A program made the position numbers and the translations under genes. Positions 48,887 through 60,195 of a DNA stretch of 64,000 nt are shown here, piece after piece; the first letter of the stretch is position 1; each line of letters begins with the position of its first letter. Under the pieces are notes generated by a model. That model ran no database searches. It worked only from the letters and a program-made list of their open reading frames with translations, and was not told where the DNA came from. This DNA comes from Chrysemys picta bellii (taxonomy: Eukaryota > Chordata > Testudines > Emydidae), in the NCBI RefSeq assembly GCF_011386835.1, contig NC_088791.1, positions 127,572,943 to 127,636,942 of the forward strand, given 5' to 3'.

Positions 48887-49061
48887 TTCACAACAATGCT
48901 GAGCATCATTGGGCCTGATTCAGCAAGGTACTTAAGCATATGCCTAATTTAAGCAAGTATGTAATCCCATTGATTTTGATGGGACTACTCAAACATTTAA
49001 AGTTAGGTACATGCTTAAGTTCCTTGCTGAATCAGGTCCAATGATGCTCAGCATTGTGAAG
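48887..49061. mobile_element. 175-bp foldback MITE, arms of about 60 bp
   Basis: AATGCTGAGCATCATTGGGC at 48895 onward is mirrored by the inverse near 49035-49056. Arms continue through CTGATTCAGCAAGG and CTTAAGCAT to a palindromic centre CCCATTGATTTTGATGGGAC (48966-48985). Best-preserved member of the family at 4794 and 15974. Confidence 0.8.
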
Positions 49062-52000
49062 TACATAAGGAATATAATACATTTTCAGGTAAATATAGTG
49101 CTTGGACTCCTGGCAAGTTACCAATACAGTTCTCAAATGAATTAAATCCTTTCTAAATGCATACTGACACATTAATGAGTAATTCCATTCTCTTGTGGCA
49201 GTTATCTAGGGAGTAAGTAAACTCCTTATATTAGCTACCCAGTGGCACCATGCACTACAAATGCACATTTGAACTCCTTTGCGTCAATGGGAAGAATTGT
49301 CCATTCTCAAAGAAAGAACTGTAAATACAATTTAAAAACAATATTTCTGATAATTAGGTCCATTTATTCCACTTTTCTATTTTGAGCAGCATAATGTTCG
49401 ATATTATTAAATCTTTTTATTAAAATTGCCACACAAAGAACAAGGCATACACTTAAGAGTAGAGTTATTATTTAATGAAGTATATACCAATAAGTAATCT
49501 TTCTGGGGGAGAAGAACTTAACTTAGGCTCAATACTGGCCACCTAACTGAAGTTAGGACCTTAAGTTTGGATTTACAGCTAGAACTACTGTTATTTTTTG
49601 CTGACTGTGAAAGGTACTTTTCCCATTAACAGGGATGTTTCTGGCTTAGATTACTGAACATCCACAGATCCACAATTTAAACAATAAAGTGGTGTATTTG
49701 TATTAGAGAGAGACAGTTCTGTTGCATCATAGATTGGGAGCTACCTAAGTACATATTGACATGCAATAGAAGAGTCTGTTGGATCTTTTTTTCTCCATTT
49801 TTAACGCCGTTTCCAATAAAGTTTGAAAGATTCCTGAGAGTGGAAGATGTTGCAAAGTAACCCAAAGCTAGCCAGGGATTTTAGTAGAATGGCACAAATT
49901 GTGCTATGGTCCTGGGCTTGGATGACTATTTGGTTTAGGCCAGCCATAAACATTTTTTCTTGGGCTTGAGCATGTGTGTAATATGTATAACCAGACGTTA
50001 TTTAGAAATATGATGTATTCTAGGTTTAAGTACTGTCACTGAAAAAGAAATTTCGGTTGATACTCCAAGAAACAACATTGAGTGGTTTGGTACCTACACT
50101 GTACAGTGACTAATTCCCTATACATGTCTAAAACAGAAGAGGCTGAGAAGAAAATTGAAGGTATTGAAATCTCAATTAAGAATGGAGCTATTTTAATGGG
50201 CTAGATGATTGTGAAAGCTTTAAGAACTCGTATTGCCCTCAGATAACAAATTTAATGAACATCAGGTGGGTTGGGGTCTCTGAGACAGGGGAAGCCAAAC
50301 ATTCTTTTCTGCCTGGATTACCAAAAAACTGGAGATGGATAATACTGGATGCTCTACAACATGCTGTGGTATATTTTAATCTGAGTATGTGGCCAATCAG
50401 AAGTTGTTTCCCATGGAATTTACATTGCTGCATAGAGACAGAACACAAATCTCAGTGTGCTTTTCAAGATTTTAAAATATTGTTCAGTCTGGATGACTGA
50501 CTGCCCTTTTCTTTGTCATCAGAGAATATTTATGACTGTCAAAGCAGGCTGAGTTCCTGGAGACTGGATAACACGTGGCTTTATCCTGCCAGACAGAGAG
50601 TTCCTTTCAGTGGTCACATCAATGTTTTTTTTTTCATACTCCCACGGACACCACAACTTTTTTGGATGAGGAAGAAGATGATGGAACACAGATGAGGGAA
50701 AGAAATGGCCTCAGAGAACTTGGATACGTGGGGGTATTTTTACCCTTTGGGGTTTTTTTCTTCCTGAATTTCAATGAGTGACTTATTGGAAACTTCTCTG
50801 GGTTTGAAGTGTTTTGTTTTTATTCCACACAGTAAAAGCTATATTGGGTTGTTTTGTTTGCCTTTGTTTATAATGAGGTAAGTTTAGGGCAACCAGATAT
50901 TTTTAAAATAGAAAACTGATGCCTTCTGAGGGAGTGGGGGATGCCGGAGGACTTTACCAGCTGGAAATGTGGGTCATGCCAAGGACATTTTGTTACTGTG
51001 GGGAATGTGTGTGTTGGGGAAAAGGAAGGAGAGCAGATGGAAGCTGGTGAGAAGGTCAGCTTGGGGATGCTTTCCCTGAGTGTACAGTTTACTTGTGGGT
51101 CACTCCCTGAGCTTCCAGCCACCAGACCCCATGTCTTGTTCAACCACAGGCATGTACCTGCTTTTATTTATTGTGACACATCTCCCCTCCTCTCCCCACC
51201 TGCCCCCCACGCCCCTCCCCAAAAAAAAAAACTGGAGAAAAAACAGTCTCACACTCTCACACACACATGATATCAACCAGACAATGAAATGCACAAGATA
51301 CAACCCTTCACCCTTGCATTATCCTCCTGCAAATAGATGGATTTTGCAGCATGCCTGGTGGGTCAACAAATTCAGACTATTTAAGACCAGAGAATGAAGG
51401 AATGAATTCCTGTATCAAGGACTCTTCATGGAAAATGCCCAACCTCTTGCCCTCTCCCATTTCAAAAAGTTGAACTTGGTCCCCAGCTGTGACTGTACTG
51501 GGTGTTGGCCTAGACTATCCCCATTGGATTGTTGCAGAAGTGTCTGAAAGGCTCTCAATTTAGGAGCATGCTACTTTGGGATATAACAGATCCCAAAATC
51601 CATTGTGCATGGTGTGATATACCCATGTGCTTTCATGGGTATATCACAGGATATGCTGTGGAACTGGGGATAGTCCATCACCAGGAAATGTCCAGTCTTC
51701 ATTCCTTGAAAAGAACAGCAATGGTGTGGAGCCTTGTTGGATGATAGGTAGAGATCAGTGAGCCGGCTGACTGCACCTATGGGTTTTCATACTAGACCTG
51801 TTTGCCTCAATGATTTCAGCCTTTAGAAGAAGAGTCCTGCAATCATTCATTGAAGGTAAAAAGTGCCTCCAGCACTGGATCAGCACAGCCCTGGACAGTG
51901 CTACCACACTTGACAAACAATCGCCTGTCTTCCATGTTATGGCATGCCTCCTAGCAGCTTGCTATAGTAGCACCAGGCAAGGCATTTCTTTCTCAAGTTG

Positions 52001-53399
52001 GGAAAGGTGGGGGTGCTCTGTGGTTATCTTTAAAAATTCTCAGTTGTCTCAAATTAACATGACTTTGGCATTTGCCATATTCCCTACACTATGTACACAC
52101 AAATGGTCAGGTAATATTTTCCAGTAATGAAAGTCCAAACTAATATTTACAGATGATCACTATAAGGTGAAAGTAACTGCTTAATGATAATTGTATTTTT
52201 CTTAATTCTGCCCTATTCATCCTACAACTCCCTTGCCTTTTGCTGGAGACGGGTCAAATTGTGAGGAAGAAAGCAGTACTGCTTGAAGCTCTGCCCACAA
52301 AATAAGCTCCATTCATTTGAGATACAAGAATGAGACACTGGTGTTGGTGGACTGTGGAGATATTCAAAATATGATCATGCATGGATGCTGGATTTCTCCT
52401 TGGCGGATTTTGGATACACACATAGGCTCTGCTAATGTGGCACTGCTGGGCTTCTTGGGTTTAGCTCCTTGGCCTTGGGGGGAGGAATGTGTGTGGAAAG
52501 TGGTGTTATTCCCTAAGCCTACCCACATGTGGCACCTAAATGAGCTGTCACTCAAGAATAGACTGTAGATCTTCATAACATACTGTGCTTTCTTCCATGC
52601 CTGACTCAGCAGTGAAATATTTAATAATGTTGATATTTCAGGTTTCATCAGTGGCATCTGAGCTAACATCCCAGGTAGAAACATTGCCATGTTACACTCA
52701 GGTTACTTTTTAAGAGGTTTATCACACCCATAACTGCTGAAGACTTACTTTTTATTTTGAAGTAACAACTGAGATTCTGGAGAGCGAAAAGGGAGTTTGG
52801 GAAAGGTGTTAGTATTCTATAGCACTGTGTACATGCCCAGTGCAAGACCTTGGTGAGAAGGCTGGAAATAACCTTGTATAGGGCTGTCTGAGTGTCATTC
52901 ATTTAACTTCTCCTTTCTATATGGTGTAATAGGTTTTCTTTCAGGAAAAGGGGTGCGCTATGAAATCCAGAATAAGTAATTTTTCCATTGTTATTCAGCA
53001 AACTCCTAACTCTAAGAATTGTTTTTTTTTAATCTGAGTTGTCTGCCATCCCTTGAACAAAGTACAGTATCTTGCTTTGAATGGTCAATCCAATGTATGC
53101 CATCCAATCTAACTAACAGAAACAAATCTCAATGAACTAGTGCAATGTTGACTTAAATATAGAATCACAAACGTGTGCATGTTTGTGAAAATTAAGGAAT
53201 TAAAAGGGGTGGGGGTGAAGTAACCAGTTCTAAAGTGACTCGCTATTTAATTTAGACTTCCATGTTAATTTGTTGTATTATTTTCCTGCGTTTATGGAGA
53301 AGGGAGGGTTCCTCAGAAGTGTGCATTTAACTTCTGATTTTTTGGTACGTGAAAATTTTTTTTATTTGGTTTAAACAGAGTGCCTAACAATTTAATGTC
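49062..53399. other. Intergenic DNA, no recognised gene
   Basis: Several short ORFs (for example 51529-51744 and 52317-52568) show no domain I recognise and no splice context. A 15-bp perfect hairpin occurs at 51613-51648. A pyrimidine/A-rich microsatellite-like stretch lies near 51180-51265. Confidence 0.55.
51613..51648. repeat. Perfect 15-bp hairpin
   Basis: TGTGATATACCCATG (51613-51627), 6-nt loop, and its exact inverse (51634-51648). No element around it was identified. Confidence 0.9.
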
Positions 53400-53880
53400 A
53401 GAATCTCCTGTCTGACAGAGTGAACTGTGATACAATGGTATGAACACAGGACATGGAACTCCTGCTTGCTCTGTAGTCACAGCTCTTCCTTTGTGGCCAA
53501 GGACAAGTCACATGGGGGGGCGGGGCGGGATGTTCAGTTAGGTGCTCAACTCCCGTTTTGAGTCAGTGGCAGCTAGGTGACTGAGTGCCATTTGTACCCC
53601 TGAGAATCTCTCCCTTAAACTCTGTTGCTCAATTTCTGTATATGTCATGTGATGGAGGGGGGACAATTAATGACTGAAAAGGTGTGGTGAGAACTTCTGT
53701 TTATAAAGCACTTGAAGGATAAACAGCACTGCATAGGTGCTAAATACAATGTGTTGGAAAAAGAGGGATAGTCTTGTGGTTCAGCCATAATTGGAAACAG
53801 GAGATTTGAGTTCAGTTCCTGGCTTTGGCACAGATTTCCTGTGTGACCTTAGGCCACTCACTTAATTTGTGTGTGCTTGG
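53400..53880 (+). repeat. Two MIR SINE remnants
   Basis: The first (about 53425-53680) has CCAAGGACAAGTCACA and a resumed tail CTCAATTTCTGTATATGTCA, with an insert between as in the MIR at 13215. The second (about 53765-53880) has CAGATTTCCTGTGTGACCTT then AGGCCACTCACTTAATT. Interval 53881-54669 has nothing assigned apart from an ATTT tract near 54349-54370. Confidence 0.6.
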
Positions 53881-54669
53881 AACTGCTTAGGTCTATGAAA
53901 GCATGTAAGTAATGTAGCCTACTTTAAAAGCTAAATATTATGGAACTGTTACATTATTCTTAGGATAATAATGGGCTGTGTCTGTGATCTTTGTTCTTTC
54001 TCTCTTACATTATCTTTCAGGAAAAACAAATAGCTATTTTAAAAACTACTTAAAATATTTAAAAGGAGATGCTCACAAACATAAACTATAAGTGAATCAC
54101 AGTTGTAGGTGACATGTCTGACACTGAAATAGGAATTGCGCAATTGAACAGAAGCTGAAAGATTCCAGAGCTGAGAGCTGGATTTAAAGTTTGGCTCTGG
54201 TTTGAATGTCAAAAGCCCCCACTAAAAACAATATAAGGTATTGTCACTTTGTTAGGTATCAGTTTCTCAAATGTATTGAAATGTTGTTAAGTAGCCTGCG
54301 TACAAATGTAAAATGTCATCCCACTCTTATAGAAAAGCTGCTTATAATTCTTTATTTATTTATTTATTTTGATTTCAATTAAAAACTTGTCAAGGAGGGA
54401 AATTATTTATATAAGATCAAATTTCAGACATAGTCTTTCAAGAAAGGGGTAAAGAGTGATACCGAATATTACCATCTTATATGTATAACTTCCAATGCCT
54501 CGTAAAATAATGGAGCAAAGCTAAGATGAAAAATAACACTGTATTTGGAGAATAACACCATCAGCAGCAAGCACCATGTCTTTATAAATAAATCGTTAGG
54601 CAAATATTTATTTCTTTTATAGAAATGCAAAATTAGTTGGTGAGGGCATCCAGGGTGCATGAGTTTGTG

Positions 54670-54777
54670 GATAAATGCCAGAGAAAGCTAAGATAGATAA
54701 ATAAGCATATTGTAGTGATGACTGACGGTATAGACAATTGGGGAAGATGTATATTGAGGTCCCACAGGGGTCAGTGG
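54670..54777 (+). mobile_element. Short CR1-like RT fragment
   Basis: GAGGTCCCACAGGGGTCAGT corresponds to the RT motif (G)VPQGSV on the + strand. It directly abuts the reverse-strand CR1 3' end. Small and diverged. Confidence 0.45.
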
Positions 54778-55434
54778 TAAGAATGTAAGAATGGATATAT
54801 TGGGTCAGATTAATGGTCCACCTAGCCCCCTATCCTGTCTTCAGACCGTGGCCAGTGCCAGATGCTTCAGAGGGAGTGAACAGAACAGGGCAATTATCAA
54901 GTGATCCATCCCCTGTCATCCAGTCCCAGCTTCTGGCAGTCAGAGGTTTAGGGACATCCAGAGAATGAGGTTGCATCCTTGACCATCTTGGCTAATAGCC
55001 AATGATGAACCTGTCCTCCATATAACTTATCTAATTCTTTTTTGAAACTGGATATGCTTTTGGCCTTCACAGTATTCCCTTGGTTGGGCCTGGTTTACAC
55101 AACAAAGTTAGGTCAAGTTAATAATGTATGTGTCTGCACTATCGAGTCCCTTCCGCCGACCTAAAGGGCTTGTAAAGTCGACTTCTGTACTCCACCTCCG
55201 TGAGAGGCGTAGCGCTTCAGTCGACATCCATGCATCGACATGGGTATAGTGTAGACACTGCACTGTGTAATTAGAATGAATTGGCCTCCAGGAGGTGTCT
55301 GGAGAGCACTTTCAACTCCACTGCACTTCAGCCAGGTACACAGGAAATGGCCGTCCCCCTGTTAAAGCCCCGGGAACTTTTGAATTTTTATTTCCTGTTT
55401 GATTGGCATGGAGAACTCATCAGCACAGCTGACA

Positions 55435-58033
55435 ATGGATGCTCAAGATCACAAACGCGCTCCAGCATAGAGCACACACGAGGTAGTGGATCTTATTGCT
55501 GTGTGGGGAGAAGAGTCTGTGCAGGCAGAGCTCCGAATCAGCATAAGAACCGCTAACATCTATGCCAAAATCGCGCAGGGCATGGGGGAGAAGGGCTACA
55601 CCAGGGACACACAGCAGTACTGTGTGAAAATAAAGGAGATTCAGCAAGCATACCAGCAGACAAGGGAGGTGAACAGTCACTCTGGTTCTGAGCCACAGAT
55701 ATGCTGCTTCTATGAGGAACCTCATGCGGTTCTAGGCAGCGACCCCATCACGACCCCAAAACGTTCTGTGGATACCGCCAAGGAGCCCTGGGCGATCTCA
55801 GGCAATGTGGAGGACGTTGTTGACGACGAGGAGGAGGAGGAGGAGGAGAATGCAGGCAAGCAGAGGATCCATTCTCCCCGGCAACCAAGAACTTTTTTTA
55901 ACTCTGGAGCCCATCCCCTCACAGGACCACTTGTCGACGGAGCGTGATGCCGGGGGAGGCATCTCTGGTGAGTACACGTTTTCAATCAAACAGTAGGAGT
56001 TACATCCTATTATTTTTAATGTTGAATCTGAATTAAAAAAATTTGGATAGAAGTTATCAGCAGCCACTCCAGCTATGCAGAGGGTGCTCTCTGAAAAAGA
56101 CTGTTTATGTGCCCGGGGATGGCCCAGGAATCCTCCCTTGAGGTCTCTAGGAAGCTTTCATGGAGGTACTCTGCAATCCTTTGCAGAAGGTTTCTGGGAA
56201 GGGCTGCCTTATTTTGTCCACCACAGTAGGACACTTTCCTGTGCTACTCCAGTACTAACTCTTCTGGCATCATTGTGGCACACAGCATTGAAGCATAAGG
56301 ACCAGGTCTGTACCCAGATGCTTGCAGCATCTGCTCCCTTTCCGCCTCTGTTACCCTCAGGAGAGTGATATCGCATATGGTCACCTAGGAGAAACGGGAT
56401 GTTTTAAATGCTAGCCCTTAAACTGCAAGCAATTCAATAAGTAATCTACCCCTTTTTGGTGAATTCTGGGTGTGGCGGGGCGATGACTCACCGGCGCGGC
56501 GCCTCCTGCTGGTTGTCGGGGGAATTAGCTCTTTCCAGCCCAGAGTGCCCTCTGCAGGCCGGTTGATGTCTCGCCTGCCGCTGGCCCCGTGTCCCTCCCG
56601 GACCCTGGTGCCTTTTGCCCAGGGGTTCTGCCCACCGCAGTACCTCCTCTGTCTGGGTCTCCCCTCCCAGGGGAACCCCCACCTCCCATCCCCACCTTGC
56701 CTCAGTGGCTACTGCCAATCACCATCTAGCCCCCGCTCCATGGGGCAGACTGCAGTCTGTAAACCACTCATCATCGGCAAGGGGGATTGGACCAGTTGCC
56801 TCTGCCTATATCTGGGCTGCCCCTCTGCAGCCCCAGTGCCCTTTGTGGGCCCTTAGCTTGGTCTGCAGCCTGGAGCTTTGCTAGGCTGGAGCTCCCCAGC
56901 TCTCTCTGCCCTTCCCCAGCACTGCTCCACCCTAGGTACCCTCCTCAGCTTCCCAGGCAGCCAGGTCCTTCTCTCTCAGGAGTTAGAGAGAGAGTCTTTG
57001 TGTGCTCCTCGCCCACTGCCCTCTTATAAGGGCCAGCTGGGCCCTTATTGGGGCATGGCCACATCTGTTGCTGGTTCCCCAATCAGCCGAGGCTTGCTGC
57101 TTTTCCTAGCAGCAGCCCTCTCACCACCTGAGCCCTCTCCCAGGGCTGATTTAAGCCTTTTAAGGCAGGAGCGGGTGACCACCCCGCTACACTGGGTCAC
57201 ACAACCACACTTCCCCAAGTGTGCCATGGCCAGGTATTGCAGCCAGCATTTTTAAAAGGGGGTGCGACACTTCCCTATTCGTCTCCCTTCCCACCCAACC
57301 CGGTGCCGCTTTTCTAACAATCAAACTATTTGTGGCGCTTTATGCTGGTGCCTGCCCTCAAGCACCATCCAGGTTGCTATGGGAAAGGGGGTTGTGCTGA
57401 GGTTGCAACCTCTCACCCATGCCTTATGGCCTCACTCATCATGGCTGTAGCAGCAAACCAACTCTTGCAGTAGCCAGCGGCTTGTGGCTTGCAGGGAAGT
57501 GTATTGAGGGGGTGTTTCTTTTATAAAAAGATTTAATTTTGCACCAGAAACCATGTACCCTTGTGCTTTGTATTCTTTGCAGCTGAAACCTTGTCCGTGG
57601 GCGCATCCTCCACGCCGGGGCAGACTTTTCCAGATTAGAAGGCGGAAAAAGAAGACTTGGGAGGACATGTTGCACCTCCGAGAGTGACAAGACAGAGCTC
57701 AGCGCCTGGAGGATTGCACTGTCCTACAGCCTGCACAAGGATCACGAGGACAGGAGAGCATGCAGGGAACACGAGCGTGACACACAGAACAAGATGGTGC
57801 GGATTATGAGGGAGCAAACAGACATGTTGAGGTGTCTGGTTGAGGTTCAAGAAGGGCAGCTGGACTCTAGAGTCCCGCTGAACCTGCTGCCATCATCGCC
57901 AAGTTCCACATCCTCCTCTCTCAGATGTCCTAGGATGTGGGAGGTCGGGGGGGAGTCCAGTATCCCTTGCACTCAACTCCAGGGGAGGGTACAAGGACCA
58001 GAAGGCGACCATTCCCACACCTTTGATTGTTAA
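55435..58033 (+). pseudogene. Harbinger Myb/SANT-like DNA-binding protein, two exons
   Basis: Exon 1 runs from ATG at 55435 (MDAQDHKRAPA) to a good donor GGTGAGTAC (intron starts 55968). A TAG at 55468-55470 interrupts the N-terminus. After it the Myb/SANT-like trihelix reads DLIAVWGEESVQAEL, then YAKIAQGMGEKGYTRD, then VKIKEIQQAYQQTREVN and CCFYEEPHAVLG. A poly-acidic stretch (VVDDEEEEEEEN) follows. Exon 2 starts after TTTGCAG at 57583, with a basic RRKKKTWEDML segment, a stop, and a C-terminal helix MREQTDMLRCLVEVQEGQLD, ending at TAA 58031-58033. In this superfamily the Myb-like protein binds subterminal DNA and carries the transposase to the nucleus. Confidence 0.85.
56471..57191 (+). mobile_element. 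721-bp solo LTR inside the Harbinger intron
   Basis: It starts TGTGGCGGGG and ends CCCCGCTACA, giving the short inverted TG...CA termini of an LTR. An exact 5-bp duplication CTGGG flanks it (56466-56470 and 57192-57196). The body is C-rich, with a TATA-like CTCTTATAAGGG near 57022. Five-base duplications suit Ty3/gypsy or some retroviral integrases. No internal coding region remains, so it arose by LTR-LTR recombination. Strand is inferred from the TATA-like motif. Confidence 0.82.
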
Positions 58034-58269
58034 GCTGTCCTTGTTTCTCTTCCCCTCCCCCCCATCAGTGTTATCAGCCCTTTTTCCCAGGTTATCTTAC
58101 TTTTCTTTGCTGTCTCTCAGTGTTTGTGAGCACAATAAAATGTAATGGATTGAGGAGAAAAGGCTCTTTATTCATTCAGCACACAGCGGTTAGCGGGGGT
58201 GGAGTTTACAGGGGAGGACATGCAATGAAGGGGACAAGTAGGTAAGAAACAACACACATAAGTATCACA

Positions 58270-59509
58270 TCACTGTAGGTCATTGATGAAACTAGTTTTC
58301 AAAGCCTCACGGAGATGCAGTGCGCCTCGATGTGCTCTTCTTATTGCCCTGGTGTCTGGCTGCCCAAAATTGGCTGCCAGGTCATCTGCCTCCACCCTGT
58401 CAGAAACTTTTCTCCCTTTTTTTCACAGATATTATGGAGCATGCACCATCAACAATGGGGATAGTGCTTTCACTGAGGTCTAACCTAGTAAGCACACTAC
58501 GCCAGCAGGCTTTTAAATGTCCAAAGGCACATTCCACCACCATTCTGCACTTGCTCAGCCTATGGTTGAACCGTTCCTTACTGCTGTCCAGGGTGCCTGT
58601 GTTACGCTTACATGAGCCATGGGAGCAAGGGGTAGGCTGGGTCTCCTAGGATCACGATTGGTATTTCAACATCACCAATGGTTATTTTGCAGTTTGGAAA
58701 GAAAGTTCCTGCTTGCAGCTTTCTGAACAGACCAGAGTTCCTAAAGATGCGCTCGTCATGCACCGTTCACAACCATCCCATATTGATATTGGTGAAACAG
58801 CCCCTGTGATCCACCAGCGCTTGCAACACCATTGAGAAGTACCCCTTTCAATTCATGTACTCTTTGGCAAGGTGGTCTGGTGCCAAGATAGGGATATGCG
58901 TTCCGTCTATCGCCCCACCGCAGTTAGGGCACCCCATCGCGGCAAAACCATCCAATATGTCCTGCATGTTGCCCAGAATCACTACCCTTCTTAACAGAAG
59001 TCTATTGATTGCCCCGGCAACTTGGATCACAGCAGACTCCATGGTAGATTTACCCACTCCAAATTGATTCCCCACTGACTGGTAGCGGTCTGGCATTGCA
59101 AGCTTCCACAGAGCTATCGCCACTCGCTTCTCAACTGTCAGAGCAGCTCTCGTTTTAGTATTGCTGCGTTTCAGGGCTGGGAAAAGCTCTTCACACAGTT
59201 CCATGAAAGTGGTCTTGCGCATTCAAAAGTTCTGCAGCTACTGCTCTTCATCCCATAACCGCATAACTATGTGGTGCTTGTTTCCCAGGCCAAGAAGCGG
59301 CGCTCCACCGTGTCAAGGTGGTGCGCAACAGTAGCTAGTATCTGCAAATTGCTCTGTTCCATGGCTTCCAGCAGGGCTGCTTGCATGGCATCACATTGTT
59401 CCGTGCAGCGGCTCCTGCTTCGGTTGAGCAAATACTGCAGGAGAAGGTATGAGGTGTTCGTAATGCTCACAACAACAATGTACAGCTGAGCAGTGTCCAT
59501 GCTTGCCAT
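58270..59509 (-). pseudogene. HARBI1-like DDE transposase (Harbinger) pseudogene
   Basis: The frame starts at ATG 59507-59509 (MASMDTAQLYIVVV) and would end at TGA 58270-58272. N-terminal helices are followed by MRKTTFMELCEELFPAL, LTVEKRVAIALWKLA and VGKSTMESAVIQV (helix-turn-helix-like). The catalytic core shows GGAIDGTHIPI (first D), VHDERIFRNSGLF, ILGDPAYPLLPWLM (second D) and VVECAFGHLKACWR (E). All three DDE residues can be seen, but not in one frame. Stops interrupt the linker near 59240, after EYMN (near 58848, CGA to TGA) and before TVHDERIF. Frameshifts follow PWLM (about 58610) and lie near the LHNIC-like segment. Confidence 0.92.
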
Positions 59510-60004
59510 GCTATGGCATTTGTGTGGGTAACCCAGGTTTAGGAAAAAAGGAGCACAAAAGGCTTGGTTTGTTTGCCATTGACTTCAGGGAGGAAGGAAG
59601 GGAGGGAGTATCATCGTGGGAGGGTAATGCCCTGTTCCCATAACCACCCATGCAAATGTTTTGGTCCCATTAGCCATTGCAGGCCCAACCCAACATTCCA
59701 CTCGGCTCCATGCACTGTGGAATAGCTACCCACAGTGCAGCGCTCCATACGTCGATGCAAGCCCTGCTAGTGAGGATGCGCTCTACTGACACAATGTGCA
59801 TACTGGGGACATGCAGAATCTACTTGCTTAAATCGGAGGCTCAGTGTTGACTTAAATAAAATCGACCTAAATTTGTAGTGTAGATATAGCCTTACGCAGG
59901 TTAACTGTGTGTCGTGTGAAGAAGTGCTTCCGTAAGCCTATTTTAAACCTGCTGTCTATTAATCTCATTGGGTGAAGGTGACCCCTGGTTTGTGTGTTAT
60001 GTGA

Positions 60005-60195
60005 GATTCCGTCAATATCCTCCTTTAATATCAGGCACTCAAGTTCACCCTTCTTTGTATTTAGACTTCTAGCATTTGTATACAAGCACTTATAACATTT
60101 ATCAATATTTTGCTGTTTGCATTCTTGTGATGTAATCGAACGGGACTTATTTATTTGACTGTTTCTCTTCAGCTCCTGCCTGTACTTTATCAACT
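60005..60195 (-). pseudogene. CR1 ORF2 N-terminal (endonuclease) fragment
   Basis: The reverse-strand product contains KCLYTNARSLNTKKGELECL, the start of the CR1 endonuclease domain, then ILKEDIDGI. At about 60004 it continues into 3' UTR sequence (SHNTQTRG frame). The RT and most of the endonuclease are absent. Confidence 0.82.

Larger units (their letters stand above)
55087..59891. mobile_element. 4.8-kb Harbinger (PIF/Harbinger) DNA transposon
   Basis: Terminal inverted repeats are GGCCTGGTTTACACAACAAA at the left and, reversed from the right, GGCTATATCTACACTACAAA. Three-base flanks TTG (55084-55086) and TTA (59892-59894) fit the TWA-type target of this superfamily. Two divergent proteins are encoded, as in autonomous Harbingers: a Myb/SANT-like factor on + (55435-58033) and a DDE transposase on - (58270-59509), with 3' ends facing each other. 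Both are broken. A solo LTR lies at 56471-57191. Confidence 0.92.

Noticed and set aside
51529..52568. Cluster of short ORFs as a decayed gene
   Set aside because: I could not link them to any family or to consistent splice sites; recorded only as unassigned intergenic DNA.
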